Shown here in pieces: positions 33,903 through 45,200 of a stretch of 64,000 nt of DNA. The position numbers were made by a program, and so were the translations under genes. Source of the DNA: Anthopleura xanthogrammica. Taxonomy: Eukaryota > Cnidaria > Anthozoa > Actiniaria > Actiniidae. The notes under the pieces were generated by a model, which did no database searches, was not told the origin of the DNA, and saw only the letters and a list, made by a program, of their open reading frames with translations. How positions within the stretch are numbered: position 1 is the stretch's first letter; each line of letters opens with the position of its first letter. The stretch lies in contig OZ025221.1 in NCBI GenBank assembly GCA_964019055.1, positions 8,028,468 to 8,092,467 on the forward strand. Direction: 5' to 3'.

Positions 33903-36726
33903 TAGATAAAACCTGCCAGTCGTTGAGTAAATAACGGATTCTTGACCACCCATAAGCATTCCCATTAAGTCTTACTTCAAATATTTAATCGACCTTCGTA
34001 TATTTCGGGCCGATATTTTTCATCTTCGTTTCAGTAAACAAACTCTCCTGGACAAGTTTGTCAATCAGGAACACTTGAAAGGCTTTTTGTATATTGATCG
34101 TTATGATCTTCAATTCATTTTTGACTCCACGTAAAGAAAAGTCAATTTTATATTAGGAATTCGAGTTGGAATGGTCAAGTATGTCTCACGTTTTTGAAAG
34201 GTGTTTATCATTCATCAGTTTTTGTTCTCGTTATCTTTAAGACTAGTTAGCTACAAACGAAAGCCATGTTTACAACGGCTTCTTGTGTAGCCCCCGTTTT
34301 TGCTATCATTCTGGCAGCCGAAGAAAAAAAATTGATAAAATTCCTGTCTAGAAAAAGTCCATTATTCTTGATAGAAAAGCAATGTTTTGGTTGAGTTTAA
34401 GGTTATTTCAGTCAGTTGTCTGGCTTATGTTTTATAAAACGGTTTCAAAACCTTTTAAATCATTAGGTGCATATCAACTTGTGTCAGGAATAACTGGTTT
34501 ATATATATGTGTATACGCACTTGTTTGGGATTTTTAGCCTTTGTAATGAGTGATGACTATGCCATACCTCTTTGGAAATCAAAACAAATCACCTTTAGGG
34601 TTTTCTCTTTCCAAAGACATTAAAAAATGACAGAGGTCTTGGTTGAAAAGGTAAACAAAACATGGAAAATCAGTGAAGTTATTTGGTTTGAACATGGTGT
34701 AATGCGTTGTACCTGCTTACATCTTTTCATTTTATTTCTCTTCTTTTTTTTTAGCTTCTTTTTCTTTCTTTCTTTTTCCTTCTTTTTCGTTTCATTGTCT
34801 ATATTGTGTATCCATTGATAATGAGTTTCTGTATAGTAAGCTTTATTTCTTTCCTTTTTTCTTTGTCTATTTTTCTTTGATTTTTTCTTTCATTACTTAT
34901 ATTGTGTTTCATTAATATAAATTTTCCAAAACTAATTTCAAATGGTGTATCTTTGTTTCCATATCTACAAATGATATCTTCCAAAGGTAAAAACAAAATA
35001 GTGTTAAAAAAGAGTTTAAGATCTGTGAAAATTCTTAAAAGGTCAAGAATTATTCTAAAAATTCTATACAAGGCAAACTTAGGAATTTTTTTATTTTCAA
35101 ATTATTATAGAAATGAAAATAAATTGTTGAATAAGGGATGAATTTGTGCTAGTAAGATTTCCCGATTAAAAATAGTTTACATTAGCATGATGTAAGAAGA
35201 AAATAAAAATTAAAAGCATGAAAGAAAAAGGAAAAGAAAGGAAGGAAGCCAGTCAATCATTGAATGTTTCAACAATCTAAAAATAAATGGATGGATAAAA
35301 AAAGGAAAGAAATTGAAAATTAAAAGAAACGACGAGAGATGTATGAAAAGAAAAAACAAAATGGAGAGATAAATCAACCAAGGAATTTAGAAAGTTTTAT
35401 GTAAGAAATACTCAGGAATAAAATAAGAAAGATAGAAGAAAAGAAAGGATACAGAAAATCAAGGATAATAGCTTACATGCAAAAATCATTATTTCTTAAT
35501 TCGAGAATTCCCCAATGGTTTTGACATTTAGCTCAAGTGAGTGAAATATTTTAGAACTATTGTAGTCTAACCGTTCTAATTCTTTTCAGTCCGGCTTCCA
35601 ATAAAGCTTCACATGCGCCGATCTTTCGTATGTTGTTCGTCTGGGTTTTTTTTTCGTTTTTTTTTTTTTGTAGGGAGGGGTAGGAAAGAAGAGGAATATT
35701 CGTCGTTTCTTTTGATAAACAGCGTCATTTATATTAAGTTCCTTTCTATACTTTTGTATAAAAGTTTCAGCTTATCGACTCCAATAAATCGGACTAGGAA
35801 ATATTAATTTTCGAGCTACGAATAAAAGTATACGTAGTATAAAGTGGCAAGTAATAATGATAAATAGAAAAAATAAAATGAATTTGAATTCAAAGGAAAC
35901 CGTTTGAATAACAACTATTTATTTTCAATTTTATTGCAGTTATTTAACTGTATATTTAAGCTTCACTGATGGTTTTCCATAAGGTTTTTTAAACTAACTT
36001 TTCGTCAATGCACGTTGGTATTCCATCGTGAACTAGCTAGTGTTGGTCCGTCTGTGTTGCTGGTCAGCAGCCCTCCCTATAAGAAGCAAACTAATATTAG
36101 ATTTTTAGCGTATAACGAAGCGTGACGTAATCCTTCGGCACTCATTCGTCTTTCCGAAGTTCAAAGAAGGACTAGTGACGACCTCGCGGTGCGCATAGGA
36201 TTATGGGGCTGTAATTCGGGACGAGATAATCTGGACATTTGGTTTCCAAGACAACCTATTTCCCTGGTAACTTTTTATTATCTTTACAAATATGATGGTC
36301 AATCGAATCAGTTTAAAGGATTATTAAGCTATTATCTTCTTCGTTTAACTCCGTTTGAAAACAGTTTTATCTGAATTATCAACTTGGGCCAAGAAATACT
36401 TTTTTCTTTTCTACGTTTTGCCGGAGAAAATTACTAATTTCCCCTGCTCATAAGCATGGCTGCAATCTCGTTTCAAAGAAACTGAATGCAGCAGAAAGCC
36501 ATACCAACTAGAAACTGTACTTTGTGGTAAACTACCAAAAATACAATTTTGATAGTTTCATATTATTGTCTGTGAGTTAGCCGTGTCCTGACTTCGATCA
36601 GCCCAGAGGTTGTTTCAGGGTTGGATCTGTGATTTAGCCGTGCCCTGACTCTGATCACCCCAGAGATTATTTCAGAGTATCGATAAACTTTTAAGTTTTT
36701 TTCTTTCTAGAAAATGAAGTCTTACC
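33903..36726. other. Intergenic AT-rich DNA without a recognised gene
   Basis: The stretch holds T-rich and A-rich runs at 34730-34900 and 35190-35460, and two copies of the dispersed 58-bp repeat at about 36570-36690. Open frames are short, low in complexity and without splice context. No gene is supported. Confidence 0.5.
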
Positions 36727-37842
36727 TTACTTGCAGACGGTTCTACATTTTCTCAGTGTTTCAAAGTTGTTCTCGTTCCCACCACATCCAGTGTATGTGA
36801 ACTCAACACACTTTTCCGTGTCTTTGTCATAGAAATACCTGGAAAACCTTTCTTTGCAATGGCCCTCGTCCTTAGGGAGTTGGCAGTGTTCCCTTGTCTT
36901 TCCACCCAGGGATAGCTGTACACCTTGAATTGAATTTAAAGCAAGTAAATTGAAATGTCATGAACTAATGAGTTCGAGTTCGAGTTCAAGTCCATCGATT
37001 TCTTATTTCTGCGGCCCACATGCCAACAATTTGAGCATCATTTATTTCTTCGTCGGTAAAACGTACAGTACTTTGTATAGTAAAAAGTGAAAAAATGAGG
37101 TCGATGAACTTAAAAAAAGCACCGTGAAAAGTAGGAAAGCGAATAAAACATAGTTAAACTTATGAAAGAATGAGAGTAATTTTAGTAATTTTAATTTAGA
37201 ATTGGGAACAAAAGAAAATAGAAAGGCAAATAAGACGAGACAAGGAAATGAAGACCAGAGCCATTTTCCAACTCCTTAAGGATAAAAGGAAAGTAACACG
37301 AATGTAAAAGAAAGAATATTGAGGTTGTGACAATTAGATGAAATCAGATAGAACATATAGAAAATAGGGATAGAAAATGCTAGCGGCTTCATTCCCAAAA
37401 GATACAATGTCTAAGGCTGGGTTCATATGGTACTGGACGGATTTTTAACCGTACAAATCTTTGACCAGTAACACCATTTACACGAAACTAGGCCCCAAAT
37501 TTGCTCTGCTAGGCGTTTGAATTCTTGTCCAGATAACACCTCAGAAAACGTACAACTTTTTGAACGGTTAAAAATTGTATTAAAGGCACATTAACGACGT
37601 ACTCGCCAGTAGCTCAGTGGTAGAGCGTCCGACTAGTACACGGATGGTCGTGGGTTCGATTCCCATCTGGGGCTCAGAATGTTTTAGTGGAAACCCAACC
37701 AGAGTTCAAGACCTGATGTCAATATTCAAGTTTTCTAGTTTAGTAATTGTTATAATACTAAGATATTTAAGTTTCTTGAAAACAAAATTAAAATCAACTC
37801 ACATGCAAAAAGCAGAAGTGTCACCAAAACTATTCTTTTCAT
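36727..37842 (-). CDS. Secreted single-domain Kunitz protein
   Basis: Two exons (37842-37803 and 36923-36727) join in phase 1 to a 78-aa preprotein. Exon 1 encodes the signal peptide MKRIVLVTLLLFAC; exon 2 encodes one Kunitz domain with six cysteines in the usual spacing and the GCGGNENNFET signature. The likely P1 residue after Cys2 is Lys (GHCKERF), compatible with trypsin-like protease inhibition. In cnidarians the same fold also serves as venom potassium-channel blockers, and the sequence alone does not separate these roles. A second GT (TAAG/GTAAG) lies directly after the stop, so an alternative 3' exon is possible. The intron holds a MITE relative and, on the plus strand, a tRNA-like element. 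It is the downstream member of a three-gene Kunitz cluster on this strand. Confidence 0.87.
37411..37577. repeat. Diverged relative of the 25.1-kb MITE
   Basis: It begins CTAAGGCTGGGTTCATATGG and shares ACTGGACGGATTTTTAACCG and GGCGTTTGAATTCTTGTCC with the element at 25109-25319. The right arm is incomplete. It lies in the intron of the single-domain Kunitz gene. Confidence 0.5.
37603..37673 (+). repeat. tRNA-like element (SINE head or tRNA pseudogene)
   Basis: It contains a good A box (TAGCTCAGTGG), a good B box (GGGTTCGATTCCC) and a loop with anticodon AGT, which would read threonine codons. The acceptor stem has mismatches at positions 1 and 3 and the anticodon stem is imperfect. A functional tRNA gene is therefore less likely than a tRNA-derived repeat. 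It lies inside a Kunitz intron on the opposite strand. Confidence 0.5.
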
Positions 37843-39282
37843 CTCTGATATCGACGTTTTTTTACGCGAGTTTCTTCCGTAACTGTTTGAAGAAAGATTT
37901 AAGACAATCTGTCCCAAATGTGTGTATTTATTTGCTTCCAATTATAATTATTTGTAATCAATGCATTTTTGCTGCGATTTACTTGGTCCTCATAGTAACT
38001 TCTGAATTGGTACTAAATTAATTTTGAAATAATTTTTTGTGGCGAACCTTTCTCCAAATTAATTCTTATCTCAGTTCTCTTTTACCACTCGCTGATTGAA
38101 CCTATGTTGTCACCATGAATGTGCAAAAACCGTTTTCATATTTTCCCCATAGTTTTAACTATAGTTTTAAACAGTTTTTAAACATATTTAAAACTTAAAA
38201 GTTTTAAATGAGATAAGCCTATAGATTGGGTTTCTTGGCAACTCAGAGGTTAATCATTCAAATCCTAGAAAATCTAGAGAGATCTTTCTTTATGATAAAG
38301 GTGTTGATTAGAAAGGCCAGTTATTTTTAAAAAGGTAATGTCGAGTGAATAAATTCGATTCAAGTGGGCACAAAAAGAAAAACCATCCGAAAACCATTAC
38401 TAAAGCCTTAAAAAGGATCAGGAACGAAATTTTTTTTTGACATGGAAATTTTAAAGATATCTTTTTTTGCTGATCGAAATTTAGAGAAGGACTGGTAACG
38501 AGCACCTCCCGCAAAGCATTCTGGGGCTTATTTTTTGGAGCTTGTACTAACACGAACAGTTAAAACCTGTGTTCTTTATAGTTCTTTACTTATTTAGGTT
38601 TCTCTTTCAATTACATACGTTTCCTGTTAGTATATTGAGTACAAATGATCTATTGATATGCAGTCTTTTGCATTTTTATTAAGTGATTCTTATAGTTATC
38701 TAGAGATTTTCTCAATTATATACCTTACTTCTACAACGTTTCGACAGCCATCCTTGGGCTGTCTTGCATTTTTATTTCGTTATTTTATATTACTTATTAT
38801 TGGCAGCTCAGTCGGGTTTTTCCCGTTTCTTGAAACTTCAGGAAGTCATGCCTTAAGAAAAAATAAATAATACATGAAAAAGAAATACAAGGGAGTAAAG
38901 GGAGATTGAGTCTCAAAAGGAGTCTTGGCAGACAAGGCACACTTTGAACTATTACTGCGATTCTAAATATTCTGCGTTTGAATTTGGTTCTTCTATGCCG
39001 CCAGTCAAAAAATATAAAAGGTACCGACTGATTAGTTTTGATTGACGGCAGCGAAAAACTAATTTCGCAACAAACCATTGAAATGTCTGAGTTCGCAGAA
39101 TATTGAGAATCACAGTAAACTATGAAAATATTAAAAGAAGTTGGAAAAGGTGGCCTCAATTTGGAGGACAAAACAAAAAAATTTCAATCTCCTGAGAATT
39201 GGAACCTTGTTTTGTCCTCCAAATTGAGCTGCATTCCGACTTGCTGCAAGGGGTCTATAGTAATTTTTCACTGGTTCCTACC
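37843..39282. other. Spacer between Kunitz genes
   Basis: No gene was recognised. A short hairpin at about 39150-39235 pairs CTCAATTTGGAGGACAAAAC with GTTTTGTCCTCCAAATTGAG. Confidence 0.45.
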
Positions 39283-42200
39283 TTAGATAAAGTGAACTCG
39301 GCACCCTATCAGGCATTCATCCTTGGTTTCGAAGTTGTTCTTGTTTCCGCCACACCCGCCATAATCAAAGGTCTTGCATTGCTTGGGACCGTTGTCATAG
39401 TAATATCTGGTGATTTTTTCTTTGCAAGGTCCAGTCGCGGGAGAGAAGAGACAGAAGCCTTTGCCTAGGAAGTATTCAAATAACAGAACTTAATTAGATT
39501 AGCTACTGGAGCTCCCGATTCTAATGGCTGACAGAGATGTGTGGAGAAAGGTTGTACTTGCAGTCTCGCTGAGGCTGAAGGATGAGGAGGAGGAGTAGGA
39601 GGAGTTACTGAATGGATAGATGGAAGAACGATTAAAGATGTGAATGATAAAGAAATGCATCGGAGATGTGTGGAGGAAGGTCGTACTTGTAGTCTCGCTG
39701 AGGCTGAAGGATGAGGAGGAGGAGTAGGAGGAGTTACTGAATGGATAGATGGAAGAATGATTAAAGATGTGAATGATAAAGGAATGCATCAGATGTGTGG
39801 AGGAAGGTCGTACTTGTAGTCTCGCTGAGGCTGAAGGAGGAGGAGTAGGGGGAGTTACTGAATGGATAGATGGAAGAATGATTAAAGATGTGAATGATAA
39901 AGGAATGCATCAGAGATGTGTGGAGGAAGGTCGTACTTGTAGTCTCGCTGAGGCTGAAGGATGATGATGATGAGGAGGAGGAGTTACTGAATGGATAGAT
40001 GGAAGAATGATTAAAGATGTGAATGATAAAGGAATGCATCAGAGATGTGTGGAGGAAGGTCGTACTTGTAGTCTCGCTGAGGCTGAAGGAGGAGGAGTAG
40101 GGGGAGTTACTGAATGGATAGATGGAAGAATGATTAAAGATGTGAATGATAAAGGAATGCATCAGAGATGTGTGGAGGAAGGTCGTACTTGTAGTCTTGC
40201 TGAGGCTGAAGGATGATGATGATGAGGAGGAGGAGTTACTGAATGGACAGATGGAAGAATGATTAAAGATGTGAAGGAATAAGAGAGGGCAATATGTGAA
40301 CGAATGATGAAGGAATGTATATGACTGGTTAGATTGATTGATGAATGAATGGATAGATGGGATGGAACAGATTGATAGAATGAATGAATTCGATGGATGA
40401 GTGAATGGGATAGCTGGATGGATGGATAGGAGTGGATGGGTGGGATAGGACGAATGAATGGATGGGATAGGCAGATGGACGGGTGATGGGATAGGTGGAT
40501 GAGTGGATGGATAGGATAGATGGATGGATGGATAGATGGATGGAAAAAGGTGAATGGATGGATTAGCTGGATGGATGGATAGAATAGGATGGATGGATAG
40601 GATTAGTGAATAGATGGATGGATGGAAAAAGGGTGAATAGATTGGATAGCTGGCTGGATGGATGGATTGAAAAAGGGTGAATGGATGGAATGAGTGGATG
40701 GATAGGATAGAACAGATGGCTGGGATCTGAAATAGGAACCATAGACGAGCGGAATACATCACCCCTCAATACTTACCCATACATGCATCCTTGCATTGTT
40801 CTCTTGTTTCAAAGTTGTTTGCATTTCCCTGGCAGCCGGTGTAGTAAAACCTCTTACAGCTGTCTGCAGCTTTGTCATAGTAGTATCTTTCGATGTGCTC
40901 TTCACAGTTACCGGCAACCATGGCCTTGCTGCACCTCATCCTATCATCTTTGCAGTTGACAATAGACGAGTCTATCAAACAAACGGAAATTGCTTCACTT
41001 AATATTTATATGCATAGCCCATGTCAGCTGATGGCTCTTTTTGTATGTGCAAGCTATGTTTAGGATCCATTGCCTGATTTCATACCGTGAGGGCCTGGGT
41101 ACGAGTTCCTAAATTTTGATGATGACAACACAAAACTCCCATATCGAGCTCTACAAAATTCCCAAGTTTGCACGGCTGTTTCATTTCAAAAGAAAGTGGA
41201 CATTAGGTTCCAGGCTCTCCAGCGCACGCTTTGCACGGTTGATTTTCATGAAAACGAGGTTTCACTTACCGAGTTCGACCCGTCGAGTTGAGTTTTAAAA
41301 GGGTTGTAAAAAATAGCGTTATTTTGCTTCTTCAAATCGTAAAGTATACATTTACTCTCAAGAGAAGTTTGCTATTTATCATGAAAGTATATCTGAAGAG
41401 TTGGAATGTCGATTTTCTACGAAAAAAGTGATTTTATGGGATTAAGCGAAGAGAGCTTCGTTGACGACAAAAATGGCGGCTTGGACAAATGAGCTTCAGA
41501 AGCATTTTAAAGCAGAGAATAAATCGAACTTAGGAAGTTTTTCATGAGTCAGGTGAGTGCACTTTTAATTCAATACATATTTCTTTCCATAGTTCTTTCA
41601 ATATTTTAGTACTAACTATTTTTTAAGAAGGTAAAATTAAGTTTAATTTGTAGCTTATAATTCGAATAGTTGATCGATCAAAAGAGCATGTTTGTCCATT
41701 TCTGATCTTTAGACTATAATGTATGTGGTAGCTAGAAATAACATACTTGATTTATTGGCACATTAATAAGAGGTGGCCTGATTGCATTATTGTAAAGTTT
41801 GGCCTTTGATAACACAGAACCAGCTGCTTTAAATCTTTGATTGTCTTCATGAAGCATTTTAACTGTTCTAGGTGGACTTGCTTTTCTCTCTGACTTTGGT
41901 ATGGCCATTTCATATTGTGTAATTATACACCAAAGGCAGCAGTGTCTTCCTAAAAAAACAAACATTTAAATCAATCAAAACCACATTTTATATAAATTTT
42001 GTCAGATTTTGGACAATACACAGAACTTTTTAATTTTTTCCTGTCATGCCAACCACTAAATACAACTAAACTTTCCTTTTCATAGAATATTATCTACTTA
42101 CCACTTGCTCCAGAAATGCCATATAATGCACACAGAAATGCATAATCACCAAATACAAAGAGTCTGATAGACCATTTCCTGTAGGAAAAATCAGGTTCTT

Positions 42201-45200
42201 AACAAGGTATGCTATTTCCTGTTAAAGGGCATACATCTATATGTACAACAAAGGCAACTAATAAGGCCAAATGCTCAGTGTTAATTCTAATAGAACAACC
42301 TAGAAATAATAGCAATATTATTTAATGACATCATACCCCCACTTAGCTTCCTGTAGAGAATCAAAATCACTGATGTAGCGTTGTAACCCAAGATGTAGGT
42401 TGTGAGGGTTGTCTGGTGCCTCAAACATGGAAAAAACTATGGTATTCCTTGTGGAGTTGGGGTTTTCAGTATTGGCTATTTCAAATGCCATCTTGAAACT
42501 GCCACCTTAATATAATAAAATATACACACAGTATAAGGTTTTCATCACCTGTATTAAAATTATTGAGGTGAAATCAAGACTACTAAGTGCTTTTACTCCG
42601 ACGAAGTAAAATTTAACTTTTTATCACAACTGTTTCATTAGAAACACCGACACAGCCCACACTAGCTTACCGCTAGTTATCATATCACTACTAAGGATAC
42701 ATAAGTTTAAACGGTTTGCTGAAGTAGTTATCTGGGATTTTATTTACCTCCCTTATCCCCTCCAATCTTTAGCCATATTTCATTTGCTGGTATTAAATTG
42801 TCATGCCATGTGAGTCTTTGATACCTAAAACACAAAAGCATTCACACTTTAATTTATGCATTGTTATGAGTGTTTGCATTGCCTATAAAAGCTTTTGAAT
42901 GATTGTCAATAATAACTAAAACTTATTACTTCTTGTTCTCTTCCAGATGACCATATATCAAGGCCTTTAGGTTGGAAACTTGGGCACAAACTGCCAAACG
43001 AATTTCAGTTTTCTCTTTGGCTTTAGAGAATACAAAGGGCATGACATCACAGCACACCTGTGTACAAAAGATAATGCTTATGTATTACATCCAGAAATAC
43101 AGGTATTGTAAAATGGAAGTGAAAGCTTTTGACTAACTTCGTCAAACTTGTGATCCTTCGCAATAGATCTTTGCTTTTTTTCACTGGATAGCTGGACACC
43201 CCAACTTGATAACCACCTATAAGAATTTTAATTTATATTAACTGTTGCAAAACAACTTCAATAAAACTTCAATATTACTTGATATACATAAAGTCCACTG
43301 ATAAGCTGATTTTTCAGAAGTACAATTCTACTAACTAGTACTGAGACCATTGCTTAACCAACCTTCGTATATGCTGCATTTTGTTCCAGGGTATCCCAAG
43401 GTCAGACTTCATTGCAAGGCCTTCATCAGGTGGAACTTCCAAGCTCAATCCAGCCTGAGGAATTTATAGACAAATAAACTTTATTAAGCATGCCTATCTC
43501 TTTGCAACTTCTGATTTAATTTGTAATACCTACCTCTTGAACAATTTGTTGCCTTTCCTCTCGACCAACTCTTCTCAATTCAGACAATTGTTGAACCGCA
43601 AAGTCTTCATCGGATCCACCACTAATAGCATGTCTTACTTTCTCTGTTGCAGAAGCCCTCCGCTGAACTGTTTTTAGACTTGCCTCTGAACTGTTTTTGC
43701 GAACAGAGCTTATGATAGAAAGCTTGAGGGGCTAAAAGCAATAATATTGAAAATGATCCAGCATTATGAAAGAAATGTTAGTCAGAATTGAGAAAATTCA
43801 TTTATATTTTTGGATTGGGGGAGGATTGTGGTTTTGGGTAACATGTGTCAAAAATTTTACATAACCCCCTTTGTTTACACATTTTTTAAACCTGACCCCT
43901 CTCTACATATATATACTTTTCAATTGACCCCTCCCCCTCAAAAATGGCAGTGCATTACTGTTGTTACTGAGAATTATGAATTTTATAAAACGATGAAAAA
44001 AACCCTGAGAATAATTGGGTCATAAGTTTTCTATTTTTAAGATAGTACTGGTTTATAGAGCTCTAATTTGTGACGTGTCTGAATCGAATTATTCGTGAGA
44101 GTGACTAATTATTCTAGGCCTATATAATGTAGTGGTAATCTTAACTCTACCCACCGTTCCTCCTGTTTTCAGAACAACTTGAGATGACTTTGCCAGTTGA
44201 AGTTTTCTTTTCATTAAATGTGTAGTTACTGTCTCTTCAATAGTTGAAAGGGGTGTGGTAATAGGGGTATCATGAACTTGGGTCAGGGGGATGCTGCATG
44301 GCTGGGCGACATAATTGCTACACTGGTTTTCGTGGGACTCTAATCGATCAAGGGGAACTGCAGACTTGCACGACACGCACGTTACACAGAGTGAACCCAA
44401 AATGCTCAAGAAAACTCTAGGAACTTTGGAAAGGGTCGATGCTGTAATTACTTGAGTACAAACGGGACACTTGGAACTTTCACCTGTGTGTTCCAGCCAG
44501 GCACGTATGCAGTTGTAACAAAAGTAATGTTGGCAACTTGACTGTACAGGCCGCTCAAAAATTTCTTTGCATATACAACATACAAGGTCTGCAGGTGGAT
44601 TTAAGAATCGATTGATTTCCGGCATGACGCTGATTATAGGAATTGGCACGATTGCACTAGATATGTTTATAACATTGACGGTTTCTGCATGATTCGGCAT
44701 GGTAGATTTCTTTGGTCTGCCCCTTCCCATAGTACCTTTCCGTTTCCTCCCTCCACGTTGGTCCTTGTGGAATTTCTCACATGTACAACAGTAATGATCT
44801 TCATGTTTTTTCCAATTGAATGCTTCCATGATGGTATTGTAAGCTGGATCTCTTTGGCCTTTCATGCATTTTGCATAACAGTTGTTGCAAAGTTTTGTAG
44901 GGTGGATATTGGGATCGTCATTCCCAACATCCACCCCAAAAACTTGCAAAACTTTATTTCCTAGGTCGTTATCATTCAGGTTATATTTGTACTCGGTGCA
45001 TTTCTCTCCCTGGTAAACACCGCAAACTCTACACGTTTTTTCGAGGCAAGCCAGGTGAAAAGCCAATGTTGACATTTTCTGAAGTATTATAATTGAAACA
45101 ATAGAAAAAGGGTTTGAAAAAGTGCTTATAAGTTGTTGAGAAAAATAGTTAGCTCTAAAATATTGGCAAATACTTAAAATACATCATCATTAATTAACGG

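Noticed and set aside
37603..37673. Functional tRNA-Thr(AGT) gene
   Set aside because: The acceptor and anticodon stems contain mismatches, and similar heads occur in dispersed repeats, so a tRNA-derived repeat is more likely.
39530..40285. CRISPR-like array
   Set aside because: The units are contiguous ~125-bp minisatellite copies without unique spacers, in a eukaryotic intron.
39761..40762. 333-aa minus-strand open frame rich in Ser, Pro, Ile and His
   Set aside because: It is the complement of the ~125-bp minisatellite and the GGAT microsatellite, has no splice or start context, and lies in a Kunitz intron.
41474..41548. Second, plus-strand gene of the RAG1-like element (MAAWTNELQKHFKAENKS)
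   Set aside because: The frame is only 24 codons and ends just before a donor-like GTGAGT; there is not enough to support a gene.
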